Source: Zanthoxylum bungeanum
Taxonomy: Eukaryota > Streptophyta > Magnoliopsida > Sapindales > Rutaceae
Direction of reading: 5' to 3'
NCBI GenBank assembly: GCA_019454045.1
Contig: SKCR01033660.1
Coordinates: 558,001 to 622,000, forward strand
DNA length: 64,000 bases
Shown here: piece by piece, positions 33,179 to 43,009 of the stretch
How positions within the stretch are numbered: the first letter of the stretch is position 1
How the letters are laid out: each line of letters starts with the position of its first letter
Notes under the pieces: generated by a model
The model's database searches: none
What the model saw: the letters and a program-made list of their open reading frames with translations, nothing else
Told to the model about the DNA's origin: nothing
Translations under genes and position numbers: made by a program

Positions 33179-35072
33179 TGACCGGCGTAAACACACACGT
33201 ATAACGCAAGCGCACGTATCGTTCAAGTAGTATAAAAATATCGATCCCACGAGGACTTAATTCCTACTGTTGTTATTAATTATTAATACTATTTATTTAC
33301 AGGTATCTAATTATAGGGATAAGGGAATTGATTGCTTTTGGTTGGTTGAAAGTGGTTTTGCAAAATAAATAAATACATAAAAGACAAAAGAAAATACTAA
33401 GGAAAATAACAAAAGACACAAAGATCTAGGGTTGTGAATCATTCTAATATCATTTAAATGATGAAGTGATTATTTTATGTTTGTGTAATAAATCAGTTTA
33501 CTAACCTGGAACACTAAATTATGTGTGAGCCTCTGTCGATGGTCAGACTCAAATACCCAGTTTAACCCAATTGAACCATATGTCTATGTCAACCAAATTA
33601 TCTGGATTCATTAAGTTTAAATTCCAATTATGGCTACCCCCGCCTGACAGGTATATTCCTATCCTGTAAGGAAATCTATTAAAGGGTTATCTATCCTCAA
33701 GGAAGATCGTGGGCTATTAAGTCTAAGGCTGAAACCTAAAATCCCTATGTCTAGTTCATTTTAGATTTACCACATCAATCTTATTAGTGATCAGACAACA
33801 AGAAGCATTAAGCTTAAGACTTAATAAGTAAACCTTTAAATTACCCAAACTATAAAATAACCTCTTATAAACCGGTGATATTAAAATTCATCACAACCCG
33901 AGATTACTTAACACATAACTAGGACTAGTAAAAACTTAAAAGTAAAAGACATAAAGTAAAAGCTGAGAAGTAAAATAAAATAAAATGCTAAGGTAAAAGG
34001 AATTACTTTTACTATATACTATTAAGATATATCCCAGTAAAATAATATATAAACTTGTGATTATTACCAACCAGCCATAAAGGCGGAACCAAAATAACCA
34101 GCCATAAAGGCGGAACCAAAATAACCAGCCATAAAGGCGGAACCAAAATTAATTTACCAACTGACCAATCTGACAGTATCCTGATTAAGTCAAATTTTAA
34201 ATAGTAAATATATTATTTTTAAGGGAGATTAATCTAAATAGTAATAGTAAAAGAATTACCTTTCACCCTAGCATAGAGAAATTACCTCTTCATGATTGAA
34301 TAGTAAAAACTGTAAAAAGTAAGAAAGTAAATTACTATTATTACAAACGTAATTAAAATTATTACAAAAGTAAAAACTAATAATTAAAACGAAACTTAGA
34401 GAGAGATGAACTCCCTATTTACATCAAAGAAATTGGAGAGAATGGTACAATGAAATCTGAAATTTCGAGCTCTATTTATAGGCGCGGATAAGGGTCCAGC
34501 GTCGCGACGCCAGCTACAGTTCAGCGTCGCGACGCCAGCTACAGTGAATCGCGGCACAATGACGGCTTGACACGTGGCGAGGCGGCTAAAAGCAAGAATC
34601 CTTATCCGATGACGTGGCACTGTTCATGACGTCATTGCTTACGTAACGCTGACGTGTGGAGGGCGATTGTCGGCAGCGTTAGATCGTGACACGTGGCAGC
34701 AGCGCATTTTAGCATTTCCGTTGTGATGGCGACACGTGGCAGGGCGCAAGATAGCATGGTCGGCGCATTTTAGCAAGCGGCGCATGTTAGCAAATTTTCT
34801 AATTGGTCCACGTGTCCACGGCGCAAGTTAGCAATTCCGGCGCATTCTGGGCGTCGCGACGCGCAATGCTTCAGCGTCGCGCCGCTGAAATGACGATTTT
34901 GCCTTTTTTTGTCCAGTTTTTCCTGTTTTGCTCTAATGCCTCCAGAATGTCCTGAAACTTTATTTATCTACAAAATAACACAAAACACATCAAAATATTC
35001 ACAAACCTCGAGAAACTATACAAAATATAAGGTTAAATGAGTGGGAAATAATGATATAAATACCACTCATCA
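33179..35072 (-). mobile_element. Solo LTR, antisense, related to the LTR of the LOG-carrying element
   Basis: On the minus strand it runs from TGATGAGTGG to CCGGTCA and is flanked by a perfect GTAAG duplication (33174-33178 and 35073-35077). There is no internal region, so recombination between two LTRs has removed it. The end at 33179-33260 is nearly identical to 6140-6216 in reverse. A TATAAATA box lies at 34473-34480 on the minus strand. It includes three tandem copies of a CCAGCCATAAAGGCGGAACC unit (34072-34146), GCGTCGCGACGC palindromes, and four CACGTG motifs between 34571 and 34814. Confidence 0.93.
34571..34814. promoter_or_regulatory. Cluster of four G-box (CACGTG) motifs in the solo LTR
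   Basis: CACGTG occurs at 34571-34576, 34690-34695, 34733-34738 and 34809-34814. The first three sit in GACACGTGGC, which is GCCACGTGTC on the other strand, the strong G-box/ABRE form bound by bZIP and bHLH factors. They lie upstream of the LTR's TATA-like box in LTR orientation. I see no such cluster in the LTR at 4157-6216. Function is inference. Confidence 0.6.
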
Positions 35073-36069
35073 GTAAGCCAACTCAATGATTTTGTTTAAA
35101 AATTGAAATCGATGGGTCAAACCAATATAGATATCCCAATCACGCTATGTAAATGCTTTATTTTGTGCTCAATATGATATGATTTTTCTTTTCTTTTCTT
35201 GTCTCTTTTTGCTTTTCTCAATTTTTTTTTAACTTTCAACTCACATACCCTTTAAGGTAACATTTCTCCTCATGGTGGTCCTAATACTCGCCCATGGGTA
35301 GCTTCACGCTTATCAGTTATAGGTGGTTTATTTTCTTTCTTTAGAGACCTTTTTCTTTTATTTCTATCTATACCATACATCATAACACTAGCAAATCAAG
35401 ATAGACATCTAAGCAAACGGTCATTCATCGACATGCAATTTCTTCAACTAGTCACCTTGCCAACTACTTAAGTTTTCACTGCTAAAAACCTATAATTGAG
35501 TGCTTACGAGTCTAACATAGATCAACTACTCAAGGCATCAGATAAAAGTAAATTGGGCACTTATCGTTTGTAAAATTTCACTTATAAATAAACAGTATCA
35601 TCATAGGATTTATGTTTTACTATCAAAGACTAAAAACAAATTTTTTTTTTACTTAAACAAATAAATAACAAGTAAACAACATGCATACACCCTCATACTT
35701 AAAACTTGCATTGTCCTCAATGTAAGATAAATATAAAGAAACCAGATTAAGGAACAACACTACCGTGCATGGAATTGATCAGGCTCTTGCTGGTTAGAAT
35801 TTGGTTGCGCGGGCTTTGTGTATTTCGTGCTACCTGCATAAATAGCATGCAAAACGAATAAATAAACAATAACACACAATAACAATCAAAATTAAAAATA
35901 AAAACAAATAAATGCAAAGGTTGCCTCCCCGCTAGCACTAAGTTTAACGTCTTTAGCCAGACGCAACCACCCAAATGGTGGTCATGGGAGCTTCTTCTTT
36001 TGTATCCACTGGCTACTTTGTCATGAAAAAAGATAGTTTGGTAGCTGTGACAGTTTATCCAAATACCCC
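35073..36069 (-). other. 3' non-coding part of the Athila-like element
   Basis: This lies between the solo LTR and gag. It contains the CATTGAGGACAATG motif in reverse at 35709-35722 and the reverse of GTTAAACTTAGTGCTAG with GGGAGGCAACC at 35919-35953. In an autonomous element pol would lie between this motif and gag; here it is missing. Confidence 0.6.
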
Positions 36070-37230
36070 TTACTGCTGCTTAGTTATAGAGGAAGTAATC
36101 TGCCCAATATGTGTTTCTAAGAATTTCATTGTTGCCCCGATATTTTCCATGTGTGTTTCAATGTTGTCTAGCATTGACTCATTCTTCTCAAACCTCGCTG
36201 AAGTATTAGCAACAAACGTGCTCATGAAATCTTCTAATGAAGATTTATGCTCAGCTCTTTGATAGTCAAAACCAGATGAAGACTGCAAGGCAATCTCTGT
36301 ATTAGCATATGATAAGTTTGGATGATAGCGATTAGGCACATGATTTCCTCCATAGCTATTGAAGTTCCGATTGTTCACATATTGGACTTGCTCAAAGTTC
36401 GGGTTTCCTTCCAATAACCGCATATTTGTAACTGCCGCTGATTCAATAGATGGTACTCGTGGATTTGTTAGGGCTGCTACTTGAGTAGATAATGTGGAAA
36501 TCTGAGCTGTAAGTGTCATAAAAGGGTCCGCTTCATCTATTCCAGCCACTTTGGTCACGTAGCGCGTTCACTTGGCCATTGAAAATGGTTAATGGCCATT
36601 TCTTCTAATAGATTGTAGGCGTCCTCGGCTGATTTATTGAAGAGAACTCACCCAGCTGCTGCAACAACCACTATTCTATTCGAACCATTCAGCCCATTCT
36701 AGAACAACTGAATCTGGACCCAGTCTGCATAATCATGTTGTGGGCATCTTCGTAGTAGATCTTTAAAGCGCTCTCATGCTTCATACAGAGTCTCAGTCTC
36801 TAACTGCTTAAATATACTAATTTCTGCCCTTAGTTGAGCTGATTTAGCTGGTGGAAAGAACCTCTCAAGAAATTTCGTGGCAATATCATGTCATGTCATG
36901 ATACTCACCGTCTGTTTTGATTGAAGTCAATGCCACGCTTTATTCCGTAAAGAGAATGAGAATAAGCGTAACCTGATAGCCTCTTTACTCACGTCATTTA
37001 TCTTTATGGTATCTGCAATCTCCAGGAACATCCTTAAGTGCAAGTTGGGATCCTCTACAACTGAGCCCCCAAACTGATTTCTTTGTACCATGTTGATCAA
37101 TGCAAGTTTTAGCTCAAAATTATTGGCGTTGATTGGTTGATGGGCAATCCTATAATATGTATCATCAATGACAGGCTTGAAGTGATCTCTGACTGCCACC
37201 TGACGCGGGTTGATCTCTCAATTTTCAGCC
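36070..37230 (-). pseudogene. Athila-type gag, decayed
   Basis: Gag forms the particle that packages retrotransposon RNA. Two frames carry it. At 37199-36927 the sequence INANNFELKLALINMVQRNQ, then QFGG and LRLFSFSLRNKAWH, matches the core of plant Ty3-gypsy Retrotrans_gag. At 36558-36070 VQYVNNRNFNSYGGNHVPN, then RYHPNLSYANT and SMLDNIETHMENIGATMK, matches the C-terminal part typical of Athila gag. Frameshifts and stops break the stretch between them (about 36560-36925), and a TGA lies just upstream near 37215. No zinc knuckle was found. Non-functional. Confidence 0.85.
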
Positions 37231-37497
37231 GTCATTGCTTCTTGTTCAATTTTCATTTCTTTCCTTAGTATCCTCGCTGTTCATTCTATTTCAGGATCAA
37301 ACAGGAGCGAGTCGGGACTTGTGGATTTTCGCATTCACTGAAGCACCGAAAGAAAAGGAAAAAAAATCAATAAATAAAATAAAAACAAAAGATAAATACA
37401 AAACAAAAATAAACTAAAAATAAACTAAAGATAAAAATCTAAATTAAAGCTAAAATTACTTGGTAGTAGTATTAATGTGAATTAAATAAATAATCTA

Positions 37498-37513
37498 CGG
37501 CAACGGCGCCAAA
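37498..37513 (-). other. Primer-binding site (tRNA-Asp type) of the second Athila-like element
   Basis: The reverse complement reads TTGGCGCCGTTGCCG, a few bases inside the LTR at 37518-39052. It fixes the element's orientation as minus strand. Confidence 0.85.
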
Positions 37514-37517
37514 AACT

Positions 37518-39052
37518 TGTTGTGATATTTTATATCGTACCGCAACTGTACGGTGTCAAGTTTTAGTATAAATATGAGTTGAGAGTGTCGAACCCACATG
37601 GATTGCGTTAACTCGCACTAAGTATTACAATTGATAATCCTAACTTTATTTAGAAAACAAATAATAAAGATTTTAATAAATAAATATAAAAATAATTATA
37701 TATGAGAAACTAATACGATAGAGATTCCGGATCATGATTTCACCTAGCTGTCTCCTATGTATTTGTCATGCCAATTAATCATTGTTCAGTTATATTGTTT
37801 ATAAGTCAAGATTCCTAAAATATCCACTCTCTCTCTAGAGTGCCGAGTGAAAATATCATCAACTATAGACTTCGATATCTCTATAAAAATGTAATAGTTA
37901 ATAACTCATTACGATTTGTGATTTTATGTTAACGCTTCAAAGGAATACATATTCTCTCGAACTCTATAAAATCCTAGGTTATATTCTCTAGATCTATTCA
38001 AAAACCCCTCTCTCGAGTGATAGATTCTAAACATATATCATCATATTTCTGGCCAGCAAACACAAAGTATTAAACTGAAAAGAATATAAATAAACTGAAT
38101 AAAACTTCATCACAAAATTGACAATCAATTACAAGGTTCAAGCATCAGTTACATCATTCTCCAGAATTAAGGAGTTAGTTCATGACTAAAGATAAAAACA
38201 ATGATAAACAAGTCATGAATCTAATGGAAATCATTAGAGTTCTAAGAAAGAAATAAGAATATAAAACCCGAATTGAATCTCTTCCTCCTCGGACGTCACC
38301 GCCTTCGTCTCCTCTTGTTGCTCTTCAATCCTCCTCATTGGATCTCTAAAAATAAGTGTTTTGGTGTTTTATACTGTGTATTAGCCTCTCTTTTAGTCTT
38401 GGACGAACTAATGTATTTATAATAGAGCCTTGGGTCATTAAGCATCTTATAAAACCCTAAAATTCACGTTCCTGCGCACGCGTGGCTTTTCCTCGCAGCG
38501 CCGCTACCTTGGTCAATTGGCGCCGTGACGCTCTTCTCTCGGTAAATTTTATGGAGTGCTGTGGCTTGCAGGCGCCGCGACCCTTCAACTCACGCCACAA
38601 CCCTTCTTTTGTTTCTTTCAGTGCTTTATTTAAATGACAAGATAATTTTTCCCTAGGGCCCACATTATTTTCCCTTTTAACTATAGTCAGCAATTGTGGC
38701 CCTTTGCTTTGACTCTTCTCTCGGCCCCACATTTTTCCTTTTTAACTTGTTTCTTTCACACAACAGCCTTGTTCTGGTCAAAGTCTTCATCTTTTTTTCC
38801 CTTTTAATTCACATCATTTTCTTCTACTTGCATTGTTTTATTCTTTCCAAAACAAGCTAGGGCCCCACGTGTTTCTTCTTCAATTTGCATCTGAAAGTTC
38901 CCAAAACATTCGTAATTACTCCATTTTTGATGTTATAATGCTTCCTACAATTAAAACATGAAATAAACTATAAATGACATTAAATTACTCGAAACATAAT
39001 AAAATAATAGGCTAAATATGTCGGAATAAGTGGGTATAAACCACACTTATCA
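37518..39052 (-). repeat. 5' LTR (element orientation) of the Athila-like element
   Basis: It pairs with 31216-32747 and adjoins the primer-binding site. About ten differences fall in the first 90 aligned bases alone, so divergence is substantial. Confidence 0.92.
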
Positions 39053-39057
39053 ACTAT

Positions 39058-40145
39058 TCTCATGCTTCCATGACGTCACCCACGTGATCTCCGGCTGATT
39101 GACGGGCTCTCTGCCCCAAGACTGTCTTCGCCGAAAATAAATCTGCCACCTGACGGCTTGTCACCTCACCCTGTTTTATACACTGCCACACGTCATAATG
39201 ATGATGTCAGCCTGTAGAGAGCTTCCCAAACAGTGGTGTATGCCAGAGGGAAAAGTCCAAACTATCCATGATCATACATCGGACTTCTACAGGTCGGTCA
39301 AATGATCTGCCGAACTACCCAAACTGCTACCGTCCCGACCAAAAATACTCTAGCTCACTATTCTGGTTAGGGGTGGGCATTATCGGATTCGGATCGGACC
39401 GAATCCGAATCCGATCTGATCCGAAATGCCCACGATTGTTTGATTCGATCGGATCGAATCATGTTATCGAACTCGATCCGATCCGATCCGATAATTATCG
39501 GATCGGATTGGATCGGATTGGTTCGATCCGAATTCGAATCGGATCGAATCGGACCAATTCGATCCGAAATCATCCTATTTCGGATCGGATTGGTCCGATC
39601 CGATCCGAATTCGGTGGGTTTGAGTCAAAAAAATCGAGCGGATCGGATCGGATAAAATCCGATCCGATCGAATTTTTTTTTTTTAATATATAACGACATC
39701 GTTTTGCATATTAAAAAAAAAATTCGATCGGATCGGATCGGATAAAATCCGATCCGATCCGAAATTCGTCGAACCGGACCAACAGGATTCGATCGGATTT
39801 ACAAATCGGATCGGATCGGATCTGATCCGATCCGATGCCCACCCCTAATTCTGGTCCAAGGAGAAGGTAGAACCGAACCGAGCCACTGGGCTACTGTGGT
39901 CGGTCTCTGAAGTTCGCATCATACTATATCCTCGGGTCGGCCAAATCTGGGAAACTATGTCCGGACTTTCTTCCTGACTGAGGAATAACCCAAACCCTTT
40001 GAATATCTAATCCTTCAAAAAGGAAAAACCAATCTCTGCCATTGCCGAACTGTTCAAATACCTTGTCTTCAAAAATCACCATCAACATTTTTTTGGCTTC
40101 ACTCAAATATCTATCAAGAGTCTGAATCAATGTTATTATAACATT
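39058..40145. mobile_element. Right part of the older LTR-like sequence, interrupted by a MITE
   Basis: This continues the sequence broken at 31215 and is itself broken by the MITE at 39368-39847. It is less AT-rich than its surroundings and includes GACGTCACCCACGTGATCTC near 39071. Its far end is not defined. The LTR identity is inference. Confidence 0.3.
39368..39847. mobile_element. hAT-type MITE with GGATCGGA subterminal array
   Basis: Perfect inverted termini TAGGGGTGGGCAT / ATGCCCACCCCTA are flanked by a perfect ATTCTGGT duplication (39360-39367 and 39848-39855). Both arms are filled with GGATCGGAT/ATCCGATCC repeats and the short centre is AT-rich, so the whole element is nearly palindromic. 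Several ORFs rich in Ser-Asp-Arg-Ile come from the repeat and are not genes. Confidence 0.95.
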
Positions 40146-40153
40146 GTTGGGTG

Positions 40154-40516
40154 TAAGAGTGGTAATCGGTCGGGCTGGGTCACATTTTTAAAAATAATAA
40201 TTTTTTATTATTTAAAATAAAGTGATTAATTTTTAATTTTATATTTTTTAGTACTTAAAAATGCAAACAAAAAAAATTAAGAATGTCAATATTTTTAGTA
40301 ATTTTTTTTTTGAATTGTACCTTAAAAATTTAGTTATAAATATATGTATTTAGAATTAAAAATTAAATTATATAATTAAAAATATTTATATTTTTTAAAA
40401 AAAAATCGGGCTCGGGCCCGGGTCGGATTTTTTGCCTAGGCTAGGCCCGAGCCTGGGAGAAGAAATTAAAATTTTTCTCTCAACCGGGCGGGCCTCGAGC
40501 TTTTCTGCCACCCCTA
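40154..40516. mobile_element. hAT-type MITE with GGGCTCGGGCC motifs
   Basis: Termini TAAGAGTGGTAATCGG and TGCCACCCCTA are imperfect inverted repeats. The flanks GTTGGGTG and TTTGGGTG (40146-40153 and 40517-40524) match at seven of eight positions. Subterminal motifs include GGTCGGGCTGGGTC and GGGCTCGGGCCCGGG. Confidence 0.75.
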
Positions 40517-40954
40517 TTTGGGTGTCTATATATATAATAGAGATCTACCTCATACATCTTTTTTTTTTTTTTTGAAGTCTCTCTTTCTAAAGTAATTTCT
40601 CTGTGTTCACATTGAACTAAACTTGATTAATGGGTGTCATGATCCATGAAAAAGAACAATCACAGTGCTTGTTTTGATCTTAGGGAATGTTCCCAACTAT
40701 CAAGTATGTGGAAACATCAATTTTCCCACTCTAACAAATAGTCCTAAGCCACGTTTTATTTAATTTACTTCTATTTGAACAGGGTGTTAATGCACATACT
40801 CGAATATAAAAAATTATCTCCTTATCTATTCCTAATATTCTGAACCCCTGCAGGCCACTTATCGGAGAGTGTAAAATTTGATACAAAATTTACTCCAAAT
40901 CTTATTTTTACCATTAAGGTCGCTCTAAGTGACAAACATTTATTTGGTTTGTAC

Positions 40955-41433
40955 TAGATCTGGCCACCGGTTCGGTTCGATTCTGAACCGGAATCGAACA
41001 GGCTGGTTCCTGATTCCACTCTCTTGGAACCAGAACCAAACCGGATAATTTCGGTTCGGTTCCGGTTTCACAAGAATGTGGAAATGGGAACCGGAACCGA
41101 ATCTGACGGTTCCGGTTCTTTTTTTTTTTAAAAAAATGTTTGAAATTAAATTTTAATGAAATTTGTGATTGGATGTCATTATCAAATAAATATAATAAAA
41201 TTTTTTTTTTATTTGAATTTTTAAATTAAATTGAAAATTAAATAAAAAAAATTAAATTTATTTGAATTTTAACAGGGAAACCGAACTGTTCCAGTTGGAA
41301 ACGTCTGATTCCTAACTGAACCGTACGGAACCGATTCCAGTTCCGATACCCAAATCGGAACTGAAAGAAATTGGAACCGTCCAGTTCCTTCCAGTTCGGT
41401 TTCGATTCCTAACCGTAAGTGTGGTCGGGTCTA
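40955..41433. mobile_element. hAT-type MITE with GGTTCCGG subterminal motifs
   Basis: TAGATCTGGCCACCGG at the left faces GTGTGGTCGGGTCTA at the right, flanked by a perfect GTTTGTAC duplication (40947-40954 and 41434-41441). Arms carry CGGTTCGGTTCC and GGAACCGGAACCG motifs; the middle is AT-rich. Confidence 0.88.
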
Positions 41434-41795
41434 GTTTGTACTCTGTTGGAAAAGATTTTGATAGGCGAATGGAATTTGAATCAAATTTTACCCAAATAAG
41501 GCCTGGATATGCAGCAGCAGTAGAAAGTAATTTTGGGTCTTTATCCACGCAATACAAAACTCCGTGGACTCATTAAAGCTTTATGTTCTTTGCTTTGAAG
41601 AACTCAAAAAAGAGTCCAACTTTTTATCCCTTTATTTTCTCATAAAATTTGTAAATGATAAAATTTCTCATAAAATGTTCACCTCTTTTTTAGAACGGAT
41701 TTTTAGAAAGGCTTGCATCAAGTTAGGCCTCAAAAATTCTAAACGTTAAAAAATATAAAAATTTGTTGTATTTTGCTTGTATACTTCAAAAGCAT
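41434..41795. other. Spacer
   Basis: No gene or assignable repeat. The 61-residue ORF at 41564-41749 has no recognisable motif. Confidence 0.3.
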
Positions 41796-41799
41796 GGTG

Positions 41800-42007
41800 T
41801 CTTTGAGTGGGTGTCTCCCTAATATATTAGACTTGATTTTTACTCCATTTTAATAGATTTATGCACCGCCAAACCACCCATTCTGGACGTAAGTGGAGCA
41901 TGTAAAACTTCCAGCTATTTCAGGCTCTTACAAGAAATGCACTCCCTAAATTCGAACCTAAGACCTCAAGGTGAGATCATGAGCCCTACACCACCAAATC
42001 ACGCCTA
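41800..42007 (-). mobile_element. tRNA-derived SINE, antisense
   Basis: On the minus strand a box A-like TGGTGTAGGG (41983-41992) is followed about 25 bases later by a box B-like GGTTCGAATTT (41948-41958), the internal RNA polymerase III promoter of tRNA genes. The sequence between does not form a credible tRNA. The body continues through GTAAGAGCCTGAAATAGC towards about 41800. The ends are approximate and no target duplication was confirmed. Confidence 0.6.
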
Positions 42008-42009
42008 TT

Positions 42010-42752
42010 GTGGACATATTCACGTCCTTGTTAGAAATAAATATGAAATTCGACACATTTTTTTGTTTGTAATATTAGTATAGGGTAAGCTTGTCGATGG
42101 AAATGATAGTACCATAAAAAAAGTTTATATTGATGGTCTAAAAAATTGAAAATCAAAATAAGGATGAAGGACTCTTCACTATTAAATATGTACTTGCATC
42201 CATTGGCGAAGCCAAAAATGTCTAGTGTCATGTGCCGATTTTTCCTTAAGAGAAACGGGTTTGGACTTGAATAATAGTTTTGGAAAAGCTTGAGGATGCG
42301 GGTTTTGACTCGGCGCCTATTTTTCTTTTTCAAAAAACTAAATTTCAATTTCAATTTCAATTTCATGTCAAATAGTTGTACATTCATCAATAAATAAATC
42401 AACTTCTTAAAAAATAAAAAGCAAGCCCAAAAAATAATTAAATAATTTTTCTTGCTTCTTGATAATATAGTTTAAATTTAATTTATTTAAAGAAAAACAA
42501 AAAGTCACCCGTCTTGAATTCCGGGCAGACAGAGACAGGACTGCCCTCAAGAGACAGGAGGGTAGAAGGTATGGTTCCAATCCATCACTCTCTCCATGCA
42601 ACTCTCTCTCTCTCTCTTCCCTTATCCAATCTGCCCGCTCTGCCCGAAAGGATAATAAAAGAAGGAAAATCTATTTCCCCCCTGAATTTGATGTATGAAT
42701 ATCTAAATATATCAAATTTAAAACTGTGTCATTTTTATTTGATCTATTAAAA
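42010..42752. other. Spacer
   Basis: No gene recognised. A CT repeat at about 42601-42620 and short TTTCAATTTC repeats near 42345 are the only structure seen. Confidence 0.3.
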
Positions 42753-43009
42753 TTAGGAATGATAACGGGTCGTATATGATACGGGTATGTCAATATATGT
42801 ATATGTCCAATTTAATTAATAGGCATAAAAATTATAATCTAATGTGTCACTACTATACTGAATCTCGTGGTCCGAACTCCAGTGTGACTCTCGATTCACA
42901 CAAGAATTTTTACCTATTCATACCTACTCGTTCAACCAATGAATATAAAAATTAGCAAATTATCTACCTCTAATATATCAGGTCTCGCGGATTTTTCGTA
43001 ACTCTAATT
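42753..43009. mobile_element. Possible degenerate hAT-type MITE
   Basis: TAGGAATGATAACGGGTCG at the left and CGTAACTCTA at the right could be decayed termini of the TAGGGGTG kind, and GATACGGGTATG resembles their subterminal motifs. The flanks match only weakly, so this is tentative. Confidence 0.3.

Larger units (their letters stand above)
31216..39052 (-). mobile_element. Non-autonomous Athila-like LTR retrotransposon, antisense, with a nested solo LTR
   Basis: Two LTRs (31216-32747 and 37518-39052, both about 1.53 kb) flank the element, bordered by a perfect ACTAT duplication (31211-31215 and 39053-39057). Read on the minus strand the LTR begins TGATAAGTGTGG and ends ATCACAACA. The tRNA-Asp-type primer site (reverse of CGGCAACGGCGCC) adjoins the right-hand LTR, and a purine-rich tract adjoins the left-hand one. 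Decayed gag is present and no pol is visible. Without the nested solo LTR (33179-35072) it is about 5.9 kb. The LTRs differ at many positions, so it is clearly older than the elements at 1-6216 and 8201-13373. Its 3' internal sequence (32750-32965) is closely similar to 3960-4150 of the LOG-carrying element, although the LTRs are different. Confidence 0.92.

Noticed and set aside
39268..39693. 141-residue ORF
   Set aside because: Its Ser-Asp-Arg-Ile repeats come from the GGATCGGA array of a MITE.
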